Positions 31,618-44,005 are shown, counted from the stretch's first letter. The stretch is 64,000 nucleotides of DNA from Xestospongia bergquistia (GCA_963965975.1 OZ014413.1:250501-314500); one strand, 5' to 3'. The notes: a model not told the origin generated them from the sequence alone. A program made the numbers and translations.

Positions 31618-34600
31618 ATGGCAGCAAAAGAAAAGCTAGGTAGATGGATGGGCACTGTTATAATTCTTATTACAATGTAATATTTATCACATGTTAGGTG
31701 ATGAAATAAAGCTTCATCTATCTCCTCATTATAAGAACTATTTTGATCGAATAAAAGCAAAATTTAGAGAATTTACTCATGCTATTCTACCTCTTATTGC
31801 TGGGAGTATTCCTTCACTTGAAGAATTTAAAACGTTTCTTGGAACACGTTTCGAAGAGCTAAAACCTCAATTGTCTATAACTAAATCATTAGATGATGTT
31901 ATGAAGATAACAATAAAAGAGAAATGTACTTTAACTAATATTGACTGCTTGGAGACAATAGTTGATCATTATAACATTGAAAATGTCAGACCTCATATCA
32001 CAACATACAAATCATCAGTTGATGAGATTTGTGTGGTGTTTAAAGACAGTGTATTGGATATAACAACAATCTCAAGTTCTTTCAAATATGAGTCAATCAT
32101 GTTTGTCCTTGGATGGCAGCAAACAGAAGACTTCCCTCTCAGTGACATATATGGTTTGTTACTGAAAGCATTTGGAGATATCGCTAACAAAGTATCATTT
32201 AAATATGGATCGAAACGTAAGCTAATAAAAATGACAATATGTGTGTTTAATAATCTTAAGAGTTTAGCTACATGTATTGTCTATGATGTGTACTATACAA
32301 TTATATATACATATTGCATGCTCAGTTAAAAATGTTCAGCAACATTTGAATTGAGATTTATCAATAAAAATTGAATGGTATATACAGCTCATTCAAATGA
32401 GTATGTTAGAGGAAACAGCTGGAAAACTCAAGATCTGTATTATGGTGAAAGATATAATGAATTTGACTTTTCCAATGGTTTGTAAATAAGTATAAACAGT
32501 AGACTTGTGAACACTAATAAGTAAACCTGTGTATCCTTTATGCATATATTTAACTCTGTGTGTACTACTAACTCTGTTTTACATCAGGAGACACTGGGAG
32601 TGTTGATTGGAGACATGATGACAATAGTGTTCTAGTCATTTCACCAAGTACCAAACAATGTGAAAATATTGTGAGTAGATTAAAACGAGAAAAAAAGATA
32701 AGAGAAACATCACCATGGCGTATTGAACTCCGATCATCAACTACTGAAAGTGCCCAAGTACTTATAGACAATCTCGATCAGTTTGCAGTGAAGGAACTTT
32801 CTATAGAGGACACTTCATTGGACAATAGGTGTATATTAACATTGGCAGAGAAATTTACTAAAGTGAAGAAATTATTGTTTAACTCCTCCTCTCTCCCTAA
32901 TGGTGGTATTCAACAAGTTCTTTATGCCGTAGCACATACTGACACTTCACTTGAGGGATTATTCCTGTGGAATGTTCCTATCACAGTTGATGATGTAATT
33001 TTATTGTCTCAAGTGATAAGTAATAACAAGACATTGAAAATACTAGACCTCTCCAACTGTGATATCACTGATAAAGGTTTCCAGTATATCTGTGAAGGAG
33101 TTGCCAAAAATAAAACACTGACTATGTTAGCTGTCAGTAATAATCTTCAGATCACTTCAGATAGTACCAGTGCAATAGTTGAATTAATAAAAACACCTAC
33201 ATCATTGGAAATACTATATCTCCGCAATACTTCACTGAATGATGATGATATCATCAAAATTAGTACTACACTAACTGAAAACACAACATTACAACAACTT
33301 GTATTATCTGAACATCACGAGGAAATTTGCAAGACTTTTATTCCTAGTATTAAAGAGAAACTCTATTTTGTAATGGAAAAGCCAATTGAAACAGGTATGT
33401 ACTATTTACTTACTTGATTCAATAATGTTATAATTAGAAAAAATTGTAATCGTATTAACAATCCCTATGTACTGGATTGTCCAATGAAATGTATTGATAT
33501 TACAACATCATTGAATATTGTAGTCTCAATAGTTGGCAACTGGCAAACTTTCCTTCTGCACAAGCAATGACCGGTTTACAGGTTAAAACAATGTTTCAAA
33601 GTATCATTACAATACAAAATTACAAGAAGGTCTTCATTTGTCTCTACTTTTCTTATATAACCAATTAAAACTCAAAATTTAAAAGATTTTATAGTAGCTA
33701 TTTTCACAGATATTGCAAACACATGTCTATAGGATTATGTAGACCTAATTTTTAAAAACAAAACTAGTGGTTTTAGCAACTCACTCAATCAGCCACTTTG
33801 AAATACTATATATAACAAGAAAATGAATGAAAATACAGTTTAATAATAGTCTTGTCTCAAGCTGGTCATGCCTATGGCAAAAAAAATCAGCCAAGAATGA
33901 GATCAATTATTTAGTATCTTTGTCTTAACTGCAGCTACTTTTATACCAAAGACTATTTTCATTACTATTTATTTCTCATTAATTATAGTTATTGGTTCTA
34001 CTAGTGGTCATCATGATGTATATAGTATAAAATAAGAGAAAGACAGCCATATAGCTAAACTTACTCGTAAACTACAGTCTGTTACTAGAGAAAAGGAAGA
34101 GAGTCAAGAGATCATAACAACATTTCAAACAAAACTCCGAGAGTATAAACAACAGCTCTTAAAGACTACAGGTTGAAAATACAAGAATCATGTATTTTAG
34201 TTACCATACTTTACTTTAGATATTTACAGTTATCTTCCTGAATTAGCTGTTATTCTACAACCAGTACAAGAGGATTGGGAACAACTTGGTCTACAACTTA
34301 ATATAGATCAGTCTGTACTGACTGATATTAGAAATAAAAGAGATTGTTCAGAACAAATGAAATGTTTGTTAGAGGAATGGGCTCTAAAAGGAGGTACATT
34401 GACACAACTTGAAGAGGCCTTACTTTATCTTGGCAAGAAAGAGATCATTCCTGGTATGTTATATACCATATTGTCAATTTTAGTTGTGATTTATCAGGTG
34501 ATCAAGGCATTATTTCTTTGTTTTCTCACTGATTATAATAGTTGCTTCTACTATTTCACTGTATCATTGATATATACAATATGATAGCCTTTTTAGCAAA

Positions 34601-37600
34601 CACTGACATATTGCTCTTCTTCAGCTATATTTTAGTAGTTTAATTGATAATAAGAGCAAAAAGCAACTAGTTATCAGAAGAATCCAAGGCTCAAAGCCTA
34701 GTCAATGCAATTTTCTGAATTTGATAACAATTGTCAAAATTACTATTACCTATCTACTTAAATCTTTTTTTTTTGATTTTCAACCAATTCTCTTACCTTA
34801 ATTATTTTCTGTAGTCATCTATCCTCACCCCATATTATTTCAAATTTTAAGATTTTTACCTTTTTTTGTATATTAGGTTATACCAGTATAAACAGTGAAC
34901 AACAGCCACAAGACCAACCATTGACTAACACTTTATCAGGTACATGTACATTAATTGAGATATAACTATGTACCTAATGTAAATAGAGAAGATAAAACTA
35001 TTGGACAGAATGTGTAAACCAAGAACTTCAGACCTTAAAAAGGGTCCCAGGCATGAAGAAGGTGAGCTATAGTACTGTTAGTAGTACATACCATATATGG
35101 TTATGTTCTATAGCTACTGATAAAGTGTTAGTAGAGAAACAAGAAGAGATTGAGAAGTTGACCAGAGGGAAAGAAGGTAAGCTATAGTACTGTTAGTAGT
35201 ACATACCATATATGGTTATGTTCTATAGCTACTGATAAAGTATTAGTAGAAGAGATTGAGAAGTTGACCAGAGAGAAAGAAGGTAAGCTATAGTACTGTT
35301 AGTAGTACATACCATATATGGTTATGTTCTATAGCTACTGATAAAGTATTAGTAGAGAAACAAAAAGAAATTGAGATACTTCAAGAAAAGATAACAAGAC
35401 TAAGTTTAGAGCTAATAGAGAAAGAAGGTAAGCTATAGTACTGTTAGTAGTACATACCATATATGGTTATGTTCTATAGCTAATGATAAAGTATTAGTAG
35501 AGAAACAAGAAGAGATTGAGAAGTTGATCAGAGAGAAAGAAGGTGAGCTATAGTACTGTTAGTAGTACATACCATATATGGTTATGTTCTATAGCTACTG
35601 ATAAAGTATTAGTAGAAGAGATTGAGAAGTTGACCAGAGAGAAAGAAGGTAAGCTATAGTACTGTTAGTAGTACATACCATATATGGTTATGTTCTATAG
35701 CTACTGATAAAGTATTAGTAGAGAAACAAAAAGAAATTGAGATACTTCAAGAAAAGATAACAAGACTAAGTTTAGAGCTAATAGAGAAAGAAGGTAAGCT
35801 ATAGTACTGTTAGTAGTACATACCATATATGGTTATGTTCTATAGCTAATGATAAAGTATTAGTAGAGAAACAAGAAGAGATTGAGAAGTTGATCAGAGA
35901 GAAAGAAGGTGAGCTATAGTACTGTTAGTAGTACATACCATATATGGTTATGTTCTATAGCTACTGATAAAGTATTAGTAAAGAAACAAGAAGAGATAAA
36001 GACACTGCAAAAGGAAATAGTCTCACTGTCTTCACAATTAACAGAGAGCAAAGAAAACATCAGAAATTTGAATGTGAAAATGAATGGTAAAATTAATAGC
36101 AATCATTAATTAACATGTATGTTTATTCAAAAAAATGGGCTTCAAGCACCAATCAAGCATTTGAAAGTTTGTGCTTAAAACACTTTTGAGCACAAGCACT
36201 CAAGTGCTTGCCCCATGCCCCATGTCTGCTTGTGGCAATACCAATAGTATCAACCTTTATTATCATTGTCTTGATTAAGATGAGTGGCAGACAGCTATTG
36301 CAGCTGAGCGTAAAAAGACAGATGAGGAAATTGAGAAATTAAAATCAAATCTAAAAGACAAGGAAGGTATAATCATATAATATTATTGAATATAATTACA
36401 TTTATTGATTAGCTGAGTTGCAGTTGGTAGAAGAAAATAAACGATTAGAGGTCAAGAAAAAAGAAGACGAGATTCAGAAATTAAAATCAAGTCTCGAAGA
36501 ACAGGAAGGTATTTACATTTCTGAATTAAAAAGGGATGATTTAGATGTTGAAGATATGAAAAATGTTATACTTAGCTGAATAAGAAAACTTATTTAATCT
36601 GTTTCTTTATGATTAGCTAAACCGAATATGATGACGAAAGAGCAACAGCTGTCAGAAATCCAGAAAAGAGACAGTGACATAGAGAAATTACAATCAGCTC
36701 TCAAAGAAAAAGAAGGTATGAACTATGAAACATAATTATTACTTCTTCTAAAATTATTATAACTATATCATTCTTAATAAAGAGGAATTACAATCAACCA
36801 TATTATAGTTATATATAAGCCAGTGTTCTATAAAGGAGATACTAAGAAGAACATGGCTATATATGTACATTGTACAGTGTTATTATTAATTATTTTCTCA
36901 CTGAATATAATAGTTCCTTCTACTATTTCACTATATAATTAATGTATATAATATAATAGACTTTTTTTAACAAGAATTTACTTAGTGTTCTTCTTCAACC
37001 ATATTTCAGTAGCTCAGTTGATACTAGTAGTCTTGTCTCAAACTGGTCATCCCCAAAACAAAAAAAAATAGTTATAGGAATGACACTAATCATTTAATAT
37101 TATTTTCTTAACTGTAACTACTTTTATACCAAATACTATTCTTGTTATTATTTGTTTTCTCATTAATTATAGTTACTGCTTCTACTAGTGATCATCATGA
37201 TGTACATAATACAAAACAAGAGAAAGATAGACATATAGCTCAACTTACTCATAAACTACAGTTTATTACTAAAGAAAAAGAAGAGAGTCAAGAGATCATA
37301 ACAACACTTCAAACAAAACTCCAAAAATATAAGCAAAAGCTCTTAAAGACTACAGGTTTAAATTGTAGCAATTAAGTATTTTATTTACTATATATTACTT
37401 TAGATATTTACAATTATCTTCCCACACTGGCTGTTATTCTACAACCAGTACAAGAGGATTGGGAACAACTTCGTCTTCAACTTAATATAGATCAGTCTGT
37501 ACTGACTGATAATAAAAGTGAAGGAAATTTTTCAGAACAAATGATGTGCTTATTGGAAGAATGGGCTCTAACTGGAGGTACATTGACACAACTTGAAGAG

Positions 37601-40600
37601 GCCTTACTTTATCTTGGCAAGAAAGATGTCATTCCTGGTATGTTATATATGATAATGTTAACTTTAACTGTGATTTATCAGTTGATCATAACAACACATT
37701 CAAGACATTATTTATCTTGTCGTCTTTTATTATCAGATTTACAAGCTCTACATGAGAAGAAGAGTACTGTTATTGAAACTAGTGAACAGATCTCTATCAA
37801 ATCTAATGATAAATCAGGTAATCTACATACTATACATTATAGTTATATATAAACCAGTGTTCAGTAAAGGAGATACTAAGAAGTATATGTCTCTATTTAC
37901 CTATCACATTGTATAATGTTATTATTAATTATTTTGTCACTGAATATAATAGCTACTTCTATTATATCATGATGTCATTGATATATACAATATGATAGAC
38001 TTTTTTAGCAAACATTACATAGTGCTTTTCTTCAACCATTCTTTATACTTTATATTTATTAATTTATAGTATTATAATCACTTAGTTACTGTATATGATA
38101 AGATGTTTAATCATTATTTTATAGACTCACAACAAACAATTAAGACAATGAATGTATCTATTGATGTCACTGAGACATCAAATAACAGTGAATAAATGAT
38201 TATTATATATTTTAATAAACTTAATTCATTTGCTATTAAAAACATTTGTGATTTCACTATTATAGTATGTGTAGTTGTGATTCCTTCATTGGTAGAAACA
38301 TTATACTGTATAGAAAGAAAATTTAGTAGAAATTATATTTGATGGATTAAACTATAATCTTAAAAATTAAAAGATTAATTTGGCTGTCCTTCACTCTACA
38401 TTGACACATTTGACTTGCTCTTCTGTTAGTGAAGGAGCAGTCATTGAGTATCTATACACTAATTATTTTGAGAAATATTTGAATAAGGCCATTCCTGTTT
38501 AGGTGTTTCTTTCTCAATTAAAAAAATCCACCCACTACACATAAATTAATATTGGTATTAAAATTAGTGGTACATACATAAATACACTAATCCCCAAATA
38601 TTCTGTCTATACAATATATGATTATATTAATGATCATGTAGTTAATGAACAGTACTGATTGTAATAATGTGTAATTGTTTAGTTGTAGATACTTTACAAC
38701 AAACACTGGAAACTGAGAGAAAAATGAGCAAAATGAAAACAATAGAATTAGAGACATTAAAAGGTATATTATTATATATTACATATTATATCTATATATA
38801 ATGTAATTTATATGTAATTACCTTTGTTGACTTATAGATAATGAGAAAAAATTACTTTCTAAATTAAAAGAAAAAGATCAAGAGATAGAAATACTAAAGG
38901 AAAGAGTGACATCATTGACAGGAGAAGACAAGATCATTCAACAAGGTATGTACCAGTTTATTATATGTAATTATGTTCATTTAGTAATAGTTAGAACAAA
39001 AATGAAATTAACAATTTTGTTTTATCAAACATGTTTATATTATATCATCACAATTATCTTTTTATATTTTTATTGAACAGAATCATTTCAAGTTACAAGG
39101 AAAAATGTGTTTGTACAAACAGAATCAATGGAACTGTCAGTAGATAAACAAGATGTATCAGTTCAATTTAATTATCTCATCTTATCAAATGGTACTACTA
39201 TTTTATAACTGATCCTCTTTGTATTGAGTCTTTATAGATACTCTCAAAGGTGTGTGTATTGGAGGAGAGGAAATGTTCCCAATTCAAGGAGATTCTGCTC
39301 AGTTCTTCAACTGGGAACAATATGGATTAAGAATGACAATACTTGAAGGCACTTTGTCTCCAACAGACACCTGTGAAATTGCTGTTAGAGCATTAGTTGG
39401 TGGACAGTTTCAATTACCTGAAGACACAGAATTAATTAGTGTTGTTTATAGTATATCTGTGTCTAAGCCACTTCTCAAGCAAGTCAAATTAGATATACAA
39501 CACTGTGCAGATCTAGTTACTCAAGATCATATCATTTATCTGCGTTTTGCTACAGCTTCTGTTAATACTGAACTCCCTTATCAGTTCAAACTTGAAGAAG
39601 GAGGACAGTTCCACACTGGTGATCAGTATGGTAGCATTTATCTTTCTCGGTTCTCCTTATGGACAATTGTCAAATTTTTCAAGAGATTGCTGGGATATCC
39701 TACAAGTAGTGAATCATCTTCTGATGATGAATTATCCTCTGTAGAACCTATAGCTATTCAAGAGGATAGAAATGAAGACAGTCCAGCAGAAGGTATACTA
39801 AATAAAAAATGTGCCATTTCATGAATTTTCTCATTGTAGACAATTCACTAGTAACAATTTCTGGTATTGGACCTATAGACAGAACAAATGATAACTCCAG
39901 TTCTGTAGACATATCTACATCTAGTTCAGAACATAGTCCACAACTTCCTTACTCATCAACTCTACATAGTGAACAGTCCAAGACAAAAGGTAGACTAATA
40001 GTTTTGACAATATTGATAAATGTTCCTGTAGATGTTAACAAACAATTTCCTGATAACTGGTATGTAGCTCAGATAGTATATGAGGATAAAGGTCATGGTA
40101 CCAAATGGTTAATGCGTTTCATGGTTGCTAAATGTCTCAATGCTTTACTAGAAGTGAGTAAAATACTATTAGAATTATATAATATAATACAATATATATA
40201 TCTAGTATATAAAGAAATCTCTTCCACCTCATGTTGAGAAAGATGACAGCCTATGCTTCATATTTGAAAATGATGATTACATTGAATTAATTCTTAATGA
40301 AGCACAAGAGTATCCTTTTAATGGATGGAATATCCACCCTCACCGAGAGCCAGTGGTATGTAGAATATTATAGATGTAATGTGTTGATGAGTAATTTACA
40401 GATATTATATAAACGTGTTGTGGACATGTTTGGTTCTCAAAACCCTCCAAGTTATCGTTCTATACTGATCACTGTATCTGCTAGACATGGACCTGATAGA
40501 GTGGATGAAATAAAATATAGTATACCATTGAGAGGAATTAAACCTGATAACATGAAAATAAATATTATACGATCTCTTGATAATAGTAGAAATGGTTAGT

Positions 40601-41515
40601 AGTAATCCGTTATATTATATATAGTCATGTTCTTTTTAAGAAGGAGCATCAAGTATAGCATCAACTTTTAAAAGTACTACTACTACACAAAGTAAGTGAT
40701 ATTTATTATAATTTATTATTAATAGCTAGTGTGTGTTATGAGAGTAGTAATTAAATTATGTATACCAAAATAGAAATTGTTAAGTGATAATCTTTTGCAT
40801 GTTCTTGGTACAATCATAGTGATACTTTTTCAAGTATTAAGTCTGTAAAATACACTTCACTAGTTATATAATAATCTTTGAGAGTCATATATAGATTCTA
40901 TCCTGTAATAACAATAGCAATTTAATTAGGATAATTGTATTGTTATTTTATTTAGAGATCTAAGTTAGCTTAGATTGAATAATGTACGCAATGAGTTCAC
41001 TTATCATTGTCTATATAGATCCTACATTTGACTCAGTACCAGATAAACATGTACTTCTTGAGTTATTAGCTGATATCAAACATATGTGGTATGAAATAGG
41101 ATTAGCACTGAAAGTTCCTGATGAAGAAATTGAAGGTCTACAACAGAAAAGTCTATCAGACATCAATAAGTTGTCTAAAGTATTACAATACTGGATCGAT
41201 CAGGGTGCAGAAGTGACTTGGTATAGTATCATTACTGCTGTGAGGAGCAAAATTGTTGGACAGACTCAAATCAGCAAAGAAATTGAATCTTATGTTTTAC
41301 AAGGTAGTGCTAATTACATGTCACTTGTCATAGGAAATAAAGGATACCATACATGAGGGAACTTGTTGCATGCAACAAAATTGGCCAATTTATATTAAAT
41401 TGGTTACCAGCTACAAGTAACTCGCAACAAGTAGATATGCTATTTATACATGTACATTGGATAATTGTAAAGATGTATAAAACTACTCTTTTCTGTTTCA
41501 GAATTAGCCACATGA
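31618..41515 (+). CDS. Gene F: domain X - LRR - coiled coils/Death - ZU5 - UPA - Death (PIDD-like)
   Basis: Most complete LRR-type gene. Exons: 31618-31639, 31698-32216, 32588-33394, 33989-34171 (nonsense), 34220-34453, 34876-34939, 34987-35061, array 35114-36086, 36280-36366, 36413-36508, 36617-36715, 37173-37355, 37404-37637, 37737-37817, 38125-38187, 38689-38763, 38838-38945, 39081-39191, 39238-39792, 39840-39989, 40032-40153, 40206-40355, 40402-40594, 41019-41303 and 41502-41515 (E-L-A-T). A coiled-coil + Death pair occurs twice. No membrane segment. Inferred cytosolic death-fold scaffold. The single nonsense codon sits in a frame-neutral exon, so a functional product is still possible by skipping. 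Confidence 0.7.
31698..32216 (+). CDS. Gene F domain X exon
   Basis: Starts G-D-E-I-K-L-H-L-S-P-H-Y-K. Landmarks as in gene D, with the core changed to S-L-D-D-V-M. CTLTNIDCLETIVDHYNIE is identical to D. Intact, donor GTAAGC. Confidence 0.72.
32588..33394 (+). CDS. Gene F LRR exon
   Basis: RNI-type repeats such as LKILDLSNCDITDKGFQYI and LEILYLRNTSLNDDDIIKI. More diverged from A and D than they are from each other, with differences concentrated on non-Leu positions as expected for surface residues. Confidence 0.82.
33989..34171 (+). pseudogene. Gene F first coiled-coil exon with nonsense codon
   Basis: Matches the exons at 21298, 37173 and 54869, but CAA has become TAA at 34033-34035 (I-K-stop-E-K). 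Otherwise open (KLTRKLQSVTREKEESQEII). Both borders are phase 1 (acceptor AATTATAG), so skipping keeps the frame. Confidence 0.65.
34220..34453 (+). CDS. Gene F Death-domain exon 1
   Basis: 78 codons: LPELAVILQPVQEDWEQLGL, LNIDQSVLTDIRNKRD, QMKCLLEEWALKGG and TLTQLEEALLYLGKKEI. D-W-E-Q-L-G and E-E-W fit Death-domain helices 1-5; the bundle looks compact. Paralogues 37404-37637 and 55105-55338. Confidence 0.72.
34876..35061 (+). CDS. Gene F short linker exons before the array
   Basis: Exons 34876-34939 (G-Y-T-S-I-N-S-E-Q-Q-P-Q-D-Q) and 34987-35061 (EKIKLLDRMCKPRTSD). The same pair precedes the arrays in G (47806-47880), H (55907-56088) and C (15357-15533), and occurs in I (61869-62086). The intervening intron always contains TACATGTACATTAAT or similar. 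Confidence 0.55.
35114..36086 (+). repeat. Tandem coiled-coil micro-exon array 2 with duplicated 366-bp higher-order unit
   Basis: Exon starts 35114, 35229, 35335, 35480, 35595, 35701, 35846 and 35961. Lengths 63, 54, 93, 63, 54, 93, 63 and then a longer last exon (to 36086). The block 54+93+63 with introns (35229-35594, 366 bp) is repeated at 35595-35960 with no difference that I can find by eye. All exons are phase 1-1. Encoded peptide is coiled coil (DKVLVEKQKEIEILQEKI). Confidence 0.88.
36280..37355 (+). CDS. Gene F coiled-coil exons downstream of the array
   Basis: Exons 36280-36366, 36413-36508, 36617-36715 and 37173-37355, all phase 1 and Glu/Lys-rich, three ending in a common K-L-K-S/Q-S.L.E/D.E-G motif (EIEKLKSNLKDKEG, EIQKLKSSLEEQEG, DIEKLQSALKEKEG). 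The last is the intact form of the coiled-coil exon that carries a stop at 34033. Confidence 0.65.
37404..37637 (+). CDS. Gene F Death-domain exon 2
   Basis: LPTLAVILQPVQEDWEQLRL, QMMCLLEEWALTGG and EEALLYLGKKDVI. Second copy of the 34220 exon, following the second copy of the coiled-coil exon, so the pair duplicated together within gene F. Confidence 0.7.
37737..39191 (+). CDS. Gene F linker exons before ZU5
   Basis: Exons 37737-37817, 38125-38187, 38689-38763, 38838-38945 and 39081-39191. They mirror gene A 2673-3833, except that the 38125 exon lacks the roughly 30-codon ESFQVTRK...VDKQDVST insert of gene A. Introns 38188-38688 and 38946-39080 match gene A introns and hold no other signal. 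Confidence 0.6.
39238..39989 (+). CDS. Gene F ZU5 exon and Ser-rich linker
   Basis: Exon 39238-39792: VCIGGEEMFPIQGDSAQFFN, then ELISVVYSISVSKPLLKQ, nearly identical to gene A (a few substitutions and a two-codon insertion I-A at the acidic tail). Linker exon 39840-39989 is shorter than in A. Confidence 0.7.
40032..40594 (+). CDS. Gene F UPA-like exons
   Basis: Exons 40032-40153, 40206-40355 and 40402-40594 as in gene A (phase 0 inside the domain). The last exon uses a donor about nine codons further than A (AATG then GTTAGT). SILITVSARHGPD and KYSIPLRGIKPDNMKINII are conserved. Confidence 0.58.
41019..41515 (+). CDS. Gene F Death-domain exon and E-L-A-T terminal exon
   Basis: Exon 41019-41303: LLELLADIKHMWYEIGLALK, KLSKVLQYWI and EVTWYSIITAV. 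Terminal exon 41502-41515 with TGA and an adjacent ATTAAA. Same arrangement as gene A. Confidence 0.74.
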
Positions 41516-41983
41516 ATTAAAGTATTAAAAGCAAAAGAATTCACAACATTATATTTAACTAACAAACGATTGTGCACATTTTTCAAGTATTATGTCAACA
41601 ATTAGTTGTTATTATTAAGTTGGTAAGTATATTTATATATTGTGTAAACCAGTCTTTAAATATTTACATTACCTCAAGTTAATAAAGTTATATACTATAG
41701 TCTATATTGTCATTATAATGTTATTGTTATCATCACTTATATCTCATACAAATAATTTATGTCCTACATTAACAGGTTGTACCAATATAGCTATTTTTAT
41801 CCTTTAAAACCTGATATAATTTCTTTAACTAATAAATAATTTGTATATATATATACTACTTAATAACCAAGAACAGGTGGAGCAGTTTGAGGTCTACTAG
41901 CCCCTGCCCCTCCTCTTTGTGTACGAGACTTTGTCAGAAATATTTGAGGTTTTGGAGCACTAGTCTTCTATACATATACTAAC

Positions 41984-43859
41984 AGAACAAAGATAGTAGG
42001 AGTCTTGAACAAACCTATACGATCTTACAGAAACCTCTCCCCAGAGGAAGAGGAAGCACTCAAAAGACTACAAAGTGACAAAAGTATTGTCATATTGCCA
42101 GCAGATAAAGGCCGATCCACCGTGGTCATGGATTTAGAGCAATATGATGAGAAGATGCTAACTATAGTTAATGATGAAGATACTTACAAGTGCCTTAAGA
42201 AGGATCCCTCTCCCGCTCTTCAAACAAGGATGAATTCCTTTTTATTAACACTAGTAAAGAAGAATGAGCTATCTCAAATGTTATACCAACGCTTAAGAAG
42301 ATCTGATGCCACAACTCCACAGATATATGGCCTCCCAAAAATACACAAACTTGATGCTCCGTTAAGACCTATAGTCTCCTTCTATTCTTCTCCCACTTAC
42401 CATCTATCAAAACATCTCTCTCTTATCCTATCTCCCTTGGTTGGAAACAGCATCTCGCATATAAAAAATTCCAGCGACTTTGTGACCTTTGTTACATCAC
42501 ACCAATTGGAGAATGAGATCATGGTATCCTTTGATGTTGTTTTCCCTTTTCACCAAAGTTCCAACTAAGCTAGCAATCCAGGTGGCCAGGCAAAGATTGG
42601 AAGAAGATACTAACCTAGCAGATAGGACAACTCTTTCAATCGACAATATCATTTACTTATTGGAATTCTGCTTAGATGCCACCTATTTCTCATTCAGGGG
42701 CAAGTACTATAAGCAAATTTTCGGTACAGCAATGGGCTCTCCTGTTTCTGTAACCGTAGCAAATATGGTGATGGGAAATGTTGAACAGAGAGCCTTATCC
42801 TCCTTTGATTACCAGCCTTTATTTTGGAAACGATATATTGATGACACTTTCACAGCATTACCAGCAAGTGTTATTGATCGTTTTCACAAACATCTCAACT
42901 CCATAGAACCGTCCATACAATTCACTGTTGAGATAGAAGAGAACGGCCGCCTCCCATTTTTAGATGTTTTAGTCATTAGAAATGATGATGGAACCCTATG
43001 CTCATCTGTCTATCGAACTCACACTGATCAATACCTGCAGTATTCTTCTCACCACCCCTCCTCCCATAAGCAGTCTGTTGCTCGCACATTATTCACTAGA
43101 GCTTCTACACATTCCTCCAGCCTTGTACAACAAGCTGACGAGGAGACTCGTATTATAAAGGCTCTACGTAATAATGGTTATCCCAACGCATTCATCATGG
43201 ATTGTCGTAAAAAAGTACAACAGAAGAGACCCATCCCATCATTGTTGTCCAACTCCACCATCACTGACAGTCCCCCTCCAATCAGGGTAACCATCCCTTA
43301 TGTGCAAGGACAGTCAGAAGCCATCAGGAGGATCATAAGATCTCTGGATATACAAGTAATCTTTAGACCTCTTACTACTCTAAGAAAAATGATATCCAGG
43401 CCTAAGGACCCTACATCTATTTTTTCACAAACAGGAGTGGTATATAACATATCTTGCCAAGAGTGTAGTTCTTCTTATGTCGGCCAGACAGGGCGAAGTT
43501 TACAACAACGCATTAGAGAACACAAAAGAGCAGTGCAGCAACAGAATATATCCACCAATGCTCTAGCAGAACATGCTTGGCATAAGGGCCACAAGATCAA
43601 CTGGGATAAACCCACCATCCTAGCCCGCCACCCATACCTTATGCAAAGATGCATCCTAGAATCTTGGCATATTCACTATCATAAGGGTACCGTCAATAGA
43701 GAGCAGGGTCCCATACCTCAAGCTTACCTCACGCTCCAGAACAGAGCGCACGAGCCACACCCAACCCACGCAACGCGTGCATCCACTCCTGGTACGTCGA
43801 TATGTACTACATCAACTCCTGGGATGACTACCAACAACAAAAAAGACGCTAACCTTTGA
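41984..43859 (+). pseudogene. Penelope-like RT / GIY-YIG endonuclease, frameshifted
   Basis: First frame to about 42540: A-D-K-G-R-S-T-V-V-M-D and GLPKIHK, both RT landmarks. One extra T in GTTGTTTTCCC (42536-42544) shifts the frame at the D-V-V-S-L-F-T-K-V-P motif. The second frame continues to TGA 43857 with FGTAMGSPVS, the catalytic Y-I-D-D-T-F (about 42834) and LPFLDVLV, then VVYNISCQECSSSYVGQTGR with R-I-R-E-H, the GIY-YIG nuclease core with a CxxC-type Cys pair typical of Penelope elements. The combination is diagnostic for the family. Not active as it stands. Confidence 0.85.
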
Positions 43860-44005
43860 ACCTAGTTTAGAGTATAAATAGGACTGTTTTTCATTCATGC
43901 ATTTATTATTATGTAGCCACTGATGATGACAGTTGATCTAACTGTTGAAACGTTTGGCAAAGAAAAATTGTTTTGTTTGGTGAAAGATCAAAAATGAACA
44001 TTACT
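41985..44005 (+). mobile_element. Penelope-like retroelement, 5'-truncated
   Basis: Borders come from comparison with the empty site in copy 1 (6661-6700): host sequence stops at about 41980-41985 and resumes at about 44003-44009. Codes for a Penelope-type reverse transcriptase followed by a GIY-YIG endonuclease, and ends with a hammerhead-like motif (43916-43958). Full-length elements have a longer N-terminal part, so this copy is truncated. No clear target-site duplication can be read because the flanks are AT-rich. Richer in G and C than its surroundings, in keeping with foreign origin. Confidence 0.85.
43916..43958 (+). ncRNA. Hammerhead-like ribozyme motif at the element's 3' end
   Basis: Order: GCC, A, CTGATGA (core CUGANGA), TG, helix ACAGTT/AACTGT with loop GATCT, then GAAA, then CGTTT and GGC. 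Outer strand GCC pairs with GGC. This is the order of a type-I hammerhead with a very short stem III, as described for Penelope-like elements. One extra pair of bases before stem II departs from the strict consensus. The second copy at 30464-30506 has the same length, with compensatory changes in the helix. Confidence 0.5.

Noticed and set aside
35114-36086. Regular repeats separated by constant spacers, CRISPR-like at first sight
   Set aside because: The repeats are coding exons with GT-AG introns in a eukaryotic gene. Unit size is 115 bp, spacers are conserved, not unique, and no cas genes exist.
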